Assembly (NCBI RefSeq): GCF_008326425.1
Contig: NZ_AP018929.1
Span: 1,626,875 to 1,690,874 of the forward strand
From: Sulfuracidifex tepidarius
Lineage (GTDB): Archaea; Thermoproteota; Thermoprotei_A; Sulfolobales; Sulfolobaceae
DNA length: 64,000 nucleotides
Reading direction: 5' to 3'
Positions 52,958 to 62,060 of this stretch are shown piece after piece. Each line of letters begins with the position of its first letter. The stretch's first letter is position 1. The notes under the pieces were generated by a model, which was given only the letters and a program-made list of their open reading frames with translations, ran no database searches and had not been told where the DNA came from. A program made the position numbers and the translations under genes.

Positions 52958-54589
52958 ATGAGTCAGCCTAAGAGAAAGGAGGAGACGCTAGGGCGTGAGA
53001 TGAGCGGGCATGAGGCTCTAGCATGCGTCCTCAGAGAAATTGGAATAAAGGTAGTTTTCTCAACGTTCGATTTACCTAACTTCATAGCCGAAGCTCTAAA
53101 ATCTAAGGAAATCAAGGTAGAGAGTTCGCCTACAGCAAGAGGGGCTGTGTTAATGGCAGACTCTTTCGCTAGGGAGAACAACACTACTGGTGTAGTCATA
53201 CAGATTCCCGGTTCTGGCCTTTTACAAGCAGTAGATGTCGTTGCACAAGCGTTTATGGACTCTGTTCCTCTCTTGTTAATATCATCTATGAGGTCATATA
53301 GAGACGCAGGGAGAGCTAGGATTGGTGAGCTAAAGACCAATGACGATTTATCAGCCGTTTTTGCTCCAATTACAAAATTTAGAGATAAGATAATCAGTAT
53401 AGAGGAAATTACAGTTAACATAGAAAAAGCTAACAAGGAATCTCTAAGCAATAGAAATAGACCTTCATACATCGAGGTTGCTGAGGACCTTTTCAAACTT
53501 AAAGCATACCCATTGTCTACCGCTGGGCAGAAACCAGAGAAGAGAACTCCCGACAAAACTACTGCAGCTAAGGTCGCAGAGTTGCTTCTAAACGCTACAA
53601 GACCGGTCATCATAGCAGGCTACGGAGTTGTTGCCAGTGATGCTGAGAAAGACCTGAGAGAGCTAATAGAATTACTTGATATTCCTCTAATTTCTACCTT
53701 TAGAGCTAAGGGAGTAATACCTTCTTCTCATCAGCTTTATGCAGGGGAGGGGATAGGGTTAGTTGGAACTCAAGAAGGTAATAGAATACTCGAGCAAGCA
53801 GATGTAGTTGTTGCTCTGGGTACTAGGTTAGACCAGTTATCAACTGGGGGTTGGACCTTCAAGATTAAGGGTAATTTAGCACACAACAACATTGATGGAG
53901 AGGATGTAGGAAAAACCGTAATGCCTCAGCTCCCGATAGTAGCAGACACGGGGCTTTTCGTGAAGGAAGTACTTAATATAGTGAAGAGCAAGGTTAAGGA
54001 CAAAATAGATAGGGATATACGAAAGGAAATTACGGTATATAGGAAGGGAATAATTCTAAATTCTCACGCCGACATCTGGCCGTTTGACGTTATAAGACTT
54101 CTCTCTCAGCTTAAGAACTACTCCAAGGTATTTGTTGACTTAAGTGCCACTACGATAGATTCGGTTAGGCTACCTATTGAAAACACAAAAAGTTGGTTTA
54201 CAAGTACGTCTATGATTCAAAGAGGACTGGCACTAGGTGGAGTTGCGCGCTCGATCGATTCTAGAACTATAGGTATAACCGATATTAAAGGGATAATTGA
54301 GAACTTGGAGCTACTTCAGAGCAGGATTGATAAATCTAAGGGCAAGCTTTTAATATTCAATGATGGGGGTTCTAACTACATTGACACATCTAGATCCGAT
54401 GTTCCGTTCATAATGAAGTCAGAGACATCTTATCAATTAGACTCTAAATTAGAAAAAGGATTAGGGGCAATTACAGTGTCTAGTTACTCAGAGCTTAAGG
54501 ACGCTCTTAAGGAGGAACAGGAAAAATTGCAAGTATTAAATATCAAGCTTGATGTGGACTTTTCTTCTATTGTTTTGGAAAGAGCATGA
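52958..54589 (+). CDS. Acetolactate-synthase-like ThDP-fold protein, catalytic motifs degenerate
   Basis: About 543 aa with the three-domain layout of ThDP enzymes: PYR-like (SGHEALACVLREIGIKVVFS), central domain (RPVIIAGYGVVASDAEKD; STFRAKGVIPSSHQLYAGEG) and PP-like end. The catalytic Glu of the usual RHEQGAAxMAxGYAR is replaced (SPTARGAVLMADSFARENN), and the GDGxF...N Mg-ThDP motif reads GITDIKGIIENLEL. It is therefore probably inactive as a normal ThDP enzyme. A longer frame begins inside tRNA-Cys; ATG 52958 is chosen on promoter spacing. Confidence 0.8.
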   Translation: MSQPKRKEETLGREMSGHEALACVLREIGIKVVFSTFDLPNFIAEALKSKEIKVESSPTARGAVLMADSFARENNTTGVVIQIPGSGLLQAVDVVAQAFMDSVPLLLISSMRSYRDAGRARIGELKTNDDLSAVFAPITKFRDKIISIEEITVNIEKANKESLSNRNRPSYIEVAEDLFKLKAYPLSTAGQKPEKRTPDKTTAAKVAELLLNATRPVIIAGYGVVASDAEKDLRELIELLDIPLISTFRAKGVIPSSHQLYAGEGIGLVGTQEGNRILEQADVVVALGTRLDQLSTGGWTFKIKGNLAHNNIDGEDVGKTVMPQLPIVADTGLFVKEVLNIVKSKVKDKIDRDIRKEITVYRKGIILNSHADIWPFDVIRLLSQLKNYSKVFVDLSATTIDSVRLPIENTKSWFTSTSMIQRGLALGGVARSIDSRTIGITDIKGIIENLELLQSRIDKSKGKLLIFNDGGSNYIDTSRSDVPFIMKSETSYQLDSKLEKGLGAITVSSYSELKDALKEEQEKLQVLNIKLDVDFSSIVLERA

Positions 54590-54827
54590 AAAAGGATTGG
54601 TTGCTATAAAACTCTGCAACTTAATGAGCTGAAAGTATCAACCCAGAGGTGTTGATCAGAGTAAAACTATTAATTTCATCTTACCCCTTATATCTAGATT
54701 TTTCAATTAAAGATATAGAGATTGCCAGAAGAGAATATTACGAAGTTCTTTAATTACATTGCAATTGCCTACCTTCTAATTCCAAAGGTTAGAGCACTTT
54801 TAGAAAGGATTCCACTAAGCTATATTT
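54590..54827. other. Non-coding stretch with possible gene remnant
   Basis: 238 bp without an intact gene. A short frame from GTG 54648 encodes KLLISSYPLYLDFSIKDIEI and a few further residues to a TAA at 54751-54753; one base on, another frame reads NYIAIAYLLIPKVRALLERI. Joined, they could be a decayed gene end, but chance cannot be excluded in such AT-rich DNA. The last 30 bp should hold the promoter of the Lrp-like gene. Confidence 0.3.
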
Positions 54828-55622
54828 ATGGACGACGTTGACAGAAAGATAATTTTCCATTTGCTTAAAGATGGGAGAATTTCTCAGAATAAATTAGCAA
54901 AATTACTTAACATTTCCTCACCTAGTATTAACGAGAGATTCAGACGATTGATTAAGGAGGGAGTAATAAGGGGTTTCAAGCTGTTTATAAATCCAAATAC
55001 ATATGGAAAATATTTCGTATATGTGGCATTTCCAAATCTGAGAGATATAGAAGACGATAGGGTATTCGTTAAATTTAGATGTTTAGAAAACTTTGATGTT
55101 TACGGGATAGAGGCTGATAATCTATCTGAAATAGATCGAATAATTCAAGATTTTTCCCTGAATTTAGGAAGTCCCATTATGAAGTATGCTCCTACTCAAA
55201 AACTTACATTAATGAAGAAAAATATAGCTAAAATTTTATCTATTCTTTCTGAAAATCCTAGAGCAGAAATAGGAGAGATAGTACTGAAGTTGAATTACAA
55301 GGCAGAAAAAATAAGAAGAATATTATTGGAATTGAACGAAACAATCAAAATCGTCCCTGAAGTCGATCTAATGAAAGCTGACTCGATACTTTTAGGAATA
55401 TTTAGTAGAAGACTTTACGAAATTAAACACTTCACTGTTCCTTGTTCTATAATTACCATTGATAATACCTACGGTGATGGTGTGGAAGTATGTTTTTCTG
55501 GTGATATCAAAGAAAGTAAAAAGATAGTTGAGCTAGTTAGAAGAGTCGACCCATATGCCCAAGTTATGGTAATTCACGAATACTCAATTAGAGGTATAAA
55601 AATTTTCCTAGCTAGTGGCTAG
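54828..55622 (+). CDS. Lrp/AsnC-family-like regulator with two HTH units
   Basis: 264 aa. N-terminal HTH: DRKIIFHLLKDGRISQNKLA and KLLNISSPSINERFRRLIKE, the standard Lrp helix-turn-helix. A second region (KNIAKILSILSENPRAEIGE, then YKAEKIRRILLEL) looks like another winged helix, in the double-HTH layout known from some archaeal regulators; no normal RAM effector domain is obvious, though VEVCFSGDIKESKKIVELVR may be one. It lies 36 bp before an MMPL transporter gene and may control it. Confidence 0.72.
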   Translation: MDDVDRKIIFHLLKDGRISQNKLAKLLNISSPSINERFRRLIKEGVIRGFKLFINPNTYGKYFVYVAFPNLRDIEDDRVFVKFRCLENFDVYGIEADNLSEIDRIIQDFSLNLGSPIMKYAPTQKLTLMKKNIAKILSILSENPRAEIGEIVLKLNYKAEKIRRILLELNETIKIVPEVDLMKADSILLGIFSRRLYEIKHFTVPCSIITIDNTYGDGVEVCFSGDIKESKKIVELVRRVDPYAQVMVIHEYSIRGIKIFLASG

Positions 55623-55658
55623 AAAGCTCTTTTCATCATAAATATTACTTTAAATCTC

Positions 55659-57780
55659 ATGGTTTGGAATAATATAATCAAGAGACGTAAGCTCATAGTA
55701 ATAGTCTGGATTATAATCATTTTCTTGATGATAATCCCTGCACTAAATTATAATAAATTCATAACTTATAATCAGCAAAATCCTGCACTTCAAAACAGCG
55801 AGAGCTATATTGCTGATAAAATATTATCGCCTATAAGTAATGATACCTTAATTTTAATAGTTAAACAGAGCCCATATAATGTATCACCAAGTAATATTCT
55901 AAAATTTCAACAGAATGTAGAAGAATTACCTTACGTATCGAAAATAGAATCTCCTTTCTCAGATTATATAACTTTTCTGTCAGCCGTAAACCCATAATAA
56001 CACTTTTGCATATCAGTATGTTGAAAAGAACGGACTTAAAGGCGCTCCATCTTTCATTTCGGAAAAGTACATAAGTAAGGATAATTCTACTTTTATTATA
56101 TTTATAGTTTTTAATGTATCTAGTAATTATTACTTAGCTAATGGAGAAACAGTCTCCCAATACGATTACCCACAAATAGAAAAAATAACCTCAAATTATT
56201 TTAATTCCTTCTATATAACGGGTAACGGAGCAATTCTTTATGATACTCAAAGCGTAACATCTAAAAGCGGATTCGCTTTTGGTTTGATTTTCGTAGTTCT
56301 AGCGATAGCCGTAGGAATTACCTTATACAGCTATAGAGCCTCAATTCTATCATTACTTTTCATCTCAATATCGACGCTAATAGGATATTTAGCAATTGTA
56401 ATGGCAGGACTGTTAATAGGTTCTGTAGATTATGTAGTGAATTACACTTTAACCGCAGTATTAATAGGAATTACTACAGATTATTTAGTATTTATACTAA
56501 GCAGGTACAAGAACGAACTTTCGATAGGCAAATCAGATAACGAAGCCAGTCTAGAGACTGCGAAGAGAGCTGGGAAAACCGTGTTAATAAGCGGATTAAC
56601 CGTAGGCCTCAGCTTGTTAACATTCTCATTAATTCCGGGTTTCTTATCTTGGGGAGTCGTCTTAGTAATTTCAGTCTTAATTACTGTAACGTTTATAGTT
56701 ACATTCGTTCCCTCAATAATCTCTATAATAGGAAAGAAAATTTTAACCAATTCAGAAATTAGAGAAAATAAACCAATTAGAAAATCATTTTTCTATAGAA
56801 CAGCTATAGCTTCCGTAAAACACAAGTTTCTAGTTATAGGAATTATCTTAGCTTTTGCAATTCCTTCCATTTTGTTTTTTATAAACCTACCTACTACATA
56901 TAATATTCAATCCGGTCTGCCTAATAATTTACCAAGTGTTCAAGGGTTAAATTACCTTGAGTCTAAATTCGGTTCTAATTATATTTTCCCAATATATATA
57001 ATAACTAATAATACTAATAATCTAAATAATATATCTAGTTACCTTCTAACCGTGAAAGGAATGACCGGCGGATTCGGTCCTTTCTTACAAGGTAACTCAA
57101 CCGTTAATAATAATATTTCTGAATTTAAAATTGGTAATTATTATTATGTGCTTTATTCTAACTATTCCCCTTATTCTTCTGAAGCTATAAATTTAGTTCA
57201 ACACCTAAGACAAAACAAGGACTTAATAGTAGGAGGATTAACATCTACTATAATAGATCAACAGAGGGTAAATGGAGTCTATTATCCTCTTCTAGAAATT
57301 CTCATAACCATTGTTGCAGCTGCTGTGATAGGGTTATCTTTCAAATCTATTAAATATGCTTTAATTTCAATCTCAGGTGTTATAATAAGTATTAGCTGGT
57401 CGACTGTATTACTTTATCTTATTTCAACAACCTTGTTACATCAACAGTTGATATATCTGATTCCTATAATATTATTTGTTATACTGATGTCATTAGGGAG
57501 CGACTATAGTACTTTCATTATCTCCATTGTAGAAGAGGAGTCCTCTAAGGACGTTAGAGAAGCCGTCCCGAATGCGTTTTCAAAGACTGGTAAGATAGTG
57601 ACTTCTTTAGGAATAATTTTAGCTATATCTTTGGGTGTTTTAGCGTTAATACCAGTAGGGTTTTTGGAACAATTAGGAATAGCTTTTATAGTTGCTATAA
57701 TATTAGATACTTTTATTATTAGAAATTTCTATTTTCCTGCAATGCTGTCTATATTAAAAAATAAAAACAATCAATTATAG
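55659..57780 (+). pseudogene. MMPL/RND-type transporter interrupted by one frameshift
   Basis: The N-terminal frame (55659-55997, 112 aa) has a membrane helix (LIVIVWIIIIFLMIIPAL) and an outer loop, then stops. The downstream frame, open from before 56000 to 57780, continues with NNTFAYQYVEKNGLKGAPSF and many membrane helices, including IGITTDYLVFILSRYKNEL and MSLGSDYSTFIISIVEEE, the paired MMPL motifs. Dropping one base from the CCC at 55991-55993 joins both into a 706-aa protein. It is either a real frameshift or a sequence error; MMPL proteins export lipids or other hydrophobic compounds. Confidence 0.85.
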
Positions 57781-57790
57781 TCTAAGGTAG

Positions 57791-58108
57791 TTGCTGGAAG
57801 AACAACGCTCTTACTATGGAACTTATGCAGATCCTTTAGCTGACATGGTTGATACTTACGAAAAAGTGAAAGAGGATAGCAGTGGGGGTGGTAGGAGGTA
57901 CCCCCCTACAGACGACTATGAGATCGTGGAGTGGGTTTGGCTAACGCCTTTTGGCGAGTTGAAGAGCGACTACGTGGAGGTAAAGCTAACCGACGATAGT
58001 AAGAAGTCTTTCATATATAATAATAAGAAATTCCCGCCGGGCGTTTATTACCTAATACGGCGTAACGGAAGAGAGTCGTTAGTTAGTGAGAGCGTATTGA
58101 AGCCTTAA
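57791..58108 (+). CDS. Composite ORF: degenerate int(N)-like start fused to an unknown domain
   Basis: 105 aa (TTG start). Residues 12-30, YADPLADMVDTYEKVKED, echo the integrase segment [16 protein letters not shown] of the two int(N) copies, and the DNA also aligns there, including GTGGGGGT. After SSGGGRRYPP the rest (YEIVEWVWLTPFGELKSDYV, then FIYNNKKFPPGVYYLIRRNG) is unrelated to integrases and not recognised. This looks like a third integrase remnant joined to an element-borne gene. Expression is uncertain. Confidence 0.5.
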   Translation: MLEEQRSYYGTYADPLADMVDTYEKVKEDSSGGGRRYPPTDDYEIVEWVWLTPFGELKSDYVEVKLTDDSKKSFIYNNKKFPPGVYYLIRRNGRESLVSESVLKP

Positions 58109-58330
58109 ACGTTTTTCTCTACCCGTGTACTTTTATTTGAGCGTCCCCTTCACCACAGGGAAGCACGTTACTTTTTAGGGCGAATTGAAAGATAGTCGTG
58201 ATAGACTTTGTTTACTGAACGTGGTACTAACTCAGTTTGTCTTGGCACTGAGGAATCTTTGCCGTCTCATTTCAACTCCACGTTTTTTGTAGGCAAAAAT
58301 TGACGTGTTGTCAACCCTTATAAACGCGTT
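58109..58330. other. Gene-free stretch before int(N)
   Basis: 222 bp with no credible gene. The right-hand 90 bp belong to the int(N) repeat (from about 58243), with TCTCATTTCAACT, TTTTTGTAGGCAAAAATTG and a TATA-like TTATAAACG at 58318-58326. The left part is unrecognised element-derived sequence. Confidence 0.5.
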
Positions 58331-58530
58331 TTGGCAACCATAATACTAGAAGTGAAAATGACGGAAAAACAACGCCGTTATAAGTTCGGGTATTTCATCT
58401 TAAGGGAAAGGAAAGATCGGTATTACGTTTACAAGCTAGAGTATGAAGGCGGTAACGTAAAGGAACGTTACATAGGTCCTTTAACTGACGTAGCCGAAAC
58501 TTACGAGAAATTGAAAAAAGAGGAGTGGGG
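58243..58530 (+). repeat. Right copy of the int(N) repeat (inverted relative to 18505-18792)
   Basis: Homologous by eye to the minus strand of 18505-18792, including the promoter region and int(N) coding part. Similarity fades as the sequences enter their different tRNA genes (Val here, His there). The limits are approximate. Confidence 0.8.
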
Positions 58531-58588
58531 GTCTGGGATACCCCCAGTGGGCCCGCGGGGATTTGAACCCCGGATCACTGCCGTGTGA
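58358..58588 (+). pseudogene. SSV-type integrase N-terminal fragment, int(N), at tRNA-Val
   Basis: About 76 aa from ATG 58358 (TTG 58331 is in frame). [20 protein letters not shown] and [19 protein letters not shown] match the SSV1 integrase N-terminus and the copy at tRNA-His. The frame ends antisense inside tRNA-Val ([12 protein letters not shown], stop). As at tRNA-His, this is the piece left at attL by an SSV-type element; the catalytic int(C) part is absent. Confidence 0.88.
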
Positions 58589-58620
58589 GGGCAGCGTCCT
58601 AACCACTAGACTACGAGCCC
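58548..58620 (-). tRNA. tRNA-Val (CAC)
   Basis: On the minus strand: acceptor GGGCTCG pairs with CGGGCCC (one G-U pair), discriminator A; anticodon stem CTGCC/GGCAG with loop CTCACAC, anticodon CAC; T-arm CGGGG-TTCAAAT-CCCCG. A TATA-like TTATATTAAG lies about 35 bp upstream (58658-58649). The 3' end overlaps the int(N) remnant. Confidence 0.95.
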
Positions 58621-58655
58621 ATTATGTTTTTCTCCACAGAAATCTTCTTTCATGC

Positions 58656-58868
58656 TTAATATAACTTTTCCGGCACTTCAATTGATACACAGTATCCGTT
58701 GAAATCTGCCATATCTGGATCTATATCTACTGCATGAATTTTATCGTCTATTTCGTTTAGATCTAGAAGGCTTGTTGTAAAATCAGGATAAAGTGAAGCT
58801 GCCTTTTTTAAGATTTTCACCGCTTCATCCTTGGACGAAGAACAACCAAATATAGCTGATCCATTCAA
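58656..58868 (-). CDS. Hypothetical small protein
   Basis: 70 aa, TTG start (no ATG or GTG between the upstream stop and 58868). FGCSSSKDEAVKILKKAASL and ADFNGYCVSIEVPEKLY suggest a compact alpha-beta protein. Not recognised. It is divergent from the gene at 58954, with TATA-like TTTAAAAG at 58913-58920 in between. Being next to an integration site, it could be chromosomal or element-derived; I cannot tell. Confidence 0.45.
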   Translation of the reverse strand: MNGSAIFGCSSSKDEAVKILKKAASLYPDFTTSLLDLNEIDDKIHAVDIDPDMADFNGYCVSIEVPEKLY

Positions 58869-58953
58869 TATAATTGAACCTAATTGTGACCTCGTAATAT
58901 CTACCCCATCCCTTTTAAAGAAATGGAGTGTAAGCTATATTTTTGATTAGCAT

Positions 58954-59265
58954 ATGTTTACAATTAAAGTTATCTTTGGTCCGTCTGGAGACTTAGGCGT
59001 ACTAAAGGCGTTGTATAAGAGGCTTTCTCTGGAGAACTACAGTAAAATGGCTTTAGATATAGAGTTTAATCTGCTATATGACGATAACCCAGAAATAATA
59101 ATAAGCGAGAGGCAATATAAAGTCCCATTCTTAAGTGAACTGGAAATAGATGAATTTATAGACCGTTTACTTAAAGGAGAGGAAGTGGCCGATAACTCTA
59201 TGATTGAACTTCCAGTAACTAACAGGCAATACCCTCCACCTCATGGTGTTGCAACAGCTTTTTGA
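58954..59265 (+). CDS. Hypothetical protein upstream of an FAD-like gene
   Basis: 103 aa. FTIKVIFGPSGDLGVLKALY at the start and FLSELEIDEFIDRLLKGEEV near the end; the tail is Pro-rich (YPPPHGVATAF). No motif is recognised. It precedes the Rossmann-fold gene by 27 bp and is probably in the same transcript. Confidence 0.6.
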   Translation: MFTIKVIFGPSGDLGVLKALYKRLSLENYSKMALDIEFNLLYDDNPEIIISERQYKVPFLSELEIDEFIDRLLKGEEVADNSMIELPVTNRQYPPPHGVATAF

Positions 59266-59292
59266 ACCTTCAATAAGGTTGATTTTACAACT

Positions 59293-60189
59293 TTGATCTT
59301 AAGTAATGCAGTTATCGGCGGTGGGTTGACTGGACTGTTAATTTCCGTAAATAGAGGATATACCGTAATAGAGGAACAACCTCATGTAGGAGGAGTTCTT
59401 TCTACATTTCAACTTGACAACATAAGTCTGACCTTAGCTGTTCCTTTGGTGAATACTAGATTAGATTTTCTAGAACAATATGGCGCTAGATTCAGGCAAA
59501 TTAAGTTTGATATTAGCATTAACAAGGAGAAATATTTTGCAGCGAAGATATGTCCTTTTTGCGATGAAATCCCAGACTGGCTCTTTCCAAAGAGCGAAAA
59601 CATGTTTCTAATTGAAAATGTCTCTACAGTGTTATCGAACATCGAGAAGAAAGTTCATATAATGAAAGATAGCGCCAAGATAATAGATAAAAAAGGAATT
59701 TTAACTAAATATCATGGCTTAATACAGATTGAAGGAGATATAATAAATACAACTTCTATTAGATTATTTCTACGCGATCGAGGCAAAGACGTCTCAAATC
59801 TGAAATATAATAATGCTTTACTATCAGTTTTTATAAGTAAAAAGAAAGCAGATCAAAATTTTATCAATTTAGAAGGTGGATCATCCACATCGTTTTCTCA
59901 CGTTTATCACATAAACGACTTTCCAAGTGCAGGACTATCATCAATTTACGTTTACTCCTTTTTCGATATAAAAGATAAGATTATAGATATATACAGATTA
60001 TTGTCAGATCTCAGGAGAGAGAAGATCCTAAACTACGAAGACATCATTTCTCAAAGAAGCAAGGTTATTAGCGAAGCTATTCTTTACGGTTCTCCCGAAA
60101 ACACGGAGGATTACATTTTTGAAGGTAGATTAGGGAGATGGAGGAACTACTCTATAGAGCAAATAGTAGAGAAATATTCTCATTACTAA
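59293..60189 (+). CDS. Rossmann-fold (FAD/NAD-binding-like) protein with CxxC
   Basis: 298 aa. SNAVIGGGLTGLLISVNRG and TVIEEQPHVGGVLSTF look like the dinucleotide-binding start of amine-oxidase/protoporphyrinogen-oxidase-like flavoproteins. A CPFC pair follows at about residue 92. It is much shorter than the family norm (about 400-500 aa) and the usual C-terminal FAD motif is not seen, so the cofactor and activity are uncertain. Start TTG 59293. It overlaps the convergent kinase-like gene by 38 bp. Confidence 0.65.
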   Translation: MILSNAVIGGGLTGLLISVNRGYTVIEEQPHVGGVLSTFQLDNISLTLAVPLVNTRLDFLEQYGARFRQIKFDISINKEKYFAAKICPFCDEIPDWLFPKSENMFLIENVSTVLSNIEKKVHIMKDSAKIIDKKGILTKYHGLIQIEGDIINTTSIRLFLRDRGKDVSNLKYNNALLSVFISKKKADQNFINLEGGSSTSFSHVYHINDFPSAGLSSIYVYSFFDIKDKIIDIYRLLSDLRREKILNYEDIISQRSKVISEAILYGSPENTEDYIFEGRLGRWRNYSIEQIVEKYSHY

Positions 60190-60943
60190 ATTTATCTGAC
60201 AATTCTCCCGCCTTTTTAACTGCATCGCTTATTTCCACCCTGCTCAACCTCAACGCAAAGTAAGAGCCTATAAGGAAGTCTCCGTTACCAATCTCGTTAG
60301 GGCCTATAACTGTAGGATTGTAATAGTACGATTTATTATCGCTTGTAAGTAATTCAAAACCATCATGCCCATATGAGATTAATATCTCTCTAAAACCAAA
60401 TTTAAAAATGGTATGTAAATTATCATAAATGGAATTTATTTCATCTGAGTTTCCATGAAGAACTAGATAACTTTTTGATACAGGGAACTCAGGCTCAGAA
60501 AGCGATACTTCCATATTTTCCTTGCAGATTCTAGAGAATCCCTGAATATCTATTGCTATAGGAATTTCTATTCTATAAATACTTTCTCCATCTATTTCTC
60601 TACAAACAGGGTTAAGCAGAACTCCGATTCCGTCATTCGGAAGTGCATTAATCTTTGGCCCGCTTTTCAAAAGCTTTACCTTCTTCTTTCCATCGCTAAG
60701 CGTTTCTATTTTAAAATAAAAAGTATTTTTACCCAGTATTAATTTATAAATAAAATCTTCAATTAATTTTAGACTAAAATGGAAATCGGATCCTCTTCCT
60801 ACTATTAGGCTAGGAAGACCTCCACCTCTTATAATTCCGAGAGTAGAAAACAGAGCAGGCCCACCAGGTCTTTCATTATTTTCATAATTATCTATGGTAA
60901 AGCTGGACATAAGAACGATATTATTCGTTCTCGATTTCCTCAT
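60152..60943 (-). CDS. PfkB/ribokinase-like sugar kinase, divergent
   Basis: About 263 aa from ATG 60943 (60970 would overlap the zinc-finger gene further; 60910 would lose the first strand). IVLMSSFTIDNY is the first strand, RPGGPALFSTLGI the GG substrate-binding site, and GPNEIGNGDFLIGSYFALRL the phosphate loop with catalytic Asp (GNGD where GAGD is usual). The substrate is unknown. It lies on the minus strand after a zinc-finger gene. Confidence 0.72.
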   Translation of the reverse strand: MRKSRTNNIVLMSSFTIDNYENNERPGGPALFSTLGIIRGGGLPSLIVGRGSDFHFSLKLIEDFIYKLILGKNTFYFKIETLSDGKKKVKLLKSGPKINALPNDGIGVLLNPVCREIDGESIYRIEIPIAIDIQGFSRICKENMEVSLSEPEFPVSKSYLVLHGNSDEINSIYDNLHTIFKFGFREILISYGHDGFELLTSDNKSYYYNPTVIGPNEIGNGDFLIGSYFALRLSRVEISDAVKKAGELSDKFSNENISLLFAL

Positions 60944-61205
60944 CCTCACTCTCCTCAACTTTCGTTTCATTTGCTCTTGTCATTTTCTTCTTCCACAGTT
61001 CATACTTATGTGCTTGCATATGTCTCTTCATATCTTCTAAGTTAAAGAAATATGAACTATATGTAGGGAGCTCGCCTCTTTTACATTCTGGTGAGCATAA
61101 CGGACAGACATAGAGCTTTGAGGACGAATCATAGCACACATCAACTTCTTCCTTGTCTATGGTTGTTTTCACTATTTTCCACGAAGGATTCCATCTTGTA
61201 GACAT
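60921..61205 (-). CDS. Small zinc-finger-like protein
   Basis: 94 aa. VCPLCSPECK and, about 25 residues later, HMQAHKYELW give a C-x2-C ... H-x3-H arrangement like a C2H2 finger with a long loop, or a CPLC knuckle. The tail is very acidic (VEESEDEEIENE). It overlaps the kinase-like gene start by 23 bp. Not assigned to a family; nucleic-acid or protein binding is likely. Confidence 0.62.
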   Translation of the reverse strand: MSTRWNPSWKIVKTTIDKEEVDVCYDSSSKLYVCPLCSPECKRGELPTYSSYFFNLEDMKRHMQAHKYELWKKKMTRANETKVEESEDEEIENE

Positions 61206-61259
61206 AAGTTAATAGTAAATGCCATTGAGTATATAACTCAACTCGCCCTATCAGAAAAA

Positions 61260-61272
61260 GCTTTAAATTTTT
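61260..61272 (+). promoter_or_regulatory. BRE/TATA-like element for the PHI gene
   Basis: GCTTTAAATTTTT lies 32-44 bp before TTG 61304, with an AGGCGG ribosome-binding sequence (61290-61295) between it and the start, so this gene would have a short leader. Confidence 0.4.
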
Positions 61273-61303
61273 AAGCAGTATAATGAAGGCAGGCGGTTAG
61301 ATT

Positions 61304-61933
61304 TTGTCAAATTCTTCTCAAAATTTGCCCCTCGCTACCAAAACCATGTATGATATAGCAGAGTTTATACTTAGAGCCGCTCAGTCAATAAAACCAGAAC
61401 AAGTAAATAAGATGGTAGAAGAATTGGAAGATTTCTATAAGAATCATCATGATAGAAAAGTCCTTGTAATGGGAGCAGGCAGAAGCGGTCTTGTAGGAAG
61501 AGCATTTGCTATGAGACTTCTTCATTTAGGATATAATGCTTATGTTTTAGGGGAAACAATAGTTCCAGCTATAGGAGATAAAGATCTAGTTATAGCAATA
61601 TCTGGTTCAGGTAGGACAAAGCTGATATATACTGCAGCAGAAGCCGCAAAGGAAGCAAAAGCTAAATTAATTGCTATAACGAGCTATGCAGATAGTCCAT
61701 TAGCAAGAGTAGCTGATGTAGTAGTTGAAATTCCTGGAAGGACTAAATATTCTAAGGGAGAAGACTACTTTACGAGACAAATATTGGGCATAACAGAACC
61801 TTTAGCTCCGTTAGGAACACTTTTTGAGGACACTACACAGATATTCTTAGATGGAATAGTTGCCGACTTAATGATAAGACTTAAGAAAACCGAAGAAGAC
61901 CTACGTTTAGTTCACGCCAATATAGAGCTATAA
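61304..61933 (+). CDS. phi: 6-phospho-3-hexuloisomerase
   Basis: 209 aa SIS-domain isomerase. [40 protein letters not shown], and [20 protein letters not shown] are characteristic of PHI. It interconverts hexulose-6-phosphate and fructose-6-phosphate, the partner step to HPS (21854-22537). Many organisms fuse or adjoin the two genes; here they are about 39 kb apart. TTG start at 61304 after AGGCGG. Confidence 0.93.
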   Translation: MSNSSQNLPLATKTMYDIAEFILRAAQSIKPEQVNKMVEELEDFYKNHHDRKVLVMGAGRSGLVGRAFAMRLLHLGYNAYVLGETIVPAIGDKDLVIAISGSGRTKLIYTAAEAAKEAKAKLIAITSYADSPLARVADVVVEIPGRTKYSKGEDYFTRQILGITEPLAPLGTLFEDTTQIFLDGIVADLMIRLKKTEEDLRLVHANIEL

Positions 61934-62060
61934 CGTGTCAAAAATGCACTTTATTGCATTTATATCTCTTATCTTCAAAATAAGCTAAGTTATATGTAAA
62001 ATATTGTTCGTTTTACTTTCACTCCCATCTGCGTGTCATTAAATTCAAAGTCATATTATT

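Noticed and set aside
61943-61960. AATGCA-CTTTAT-TGCATT hairpin after phi as a terminator
   Set aside because: The stem is only 6 bp and AT-rich, and no long T-run follows; such repeats are common by chance in this DNA.
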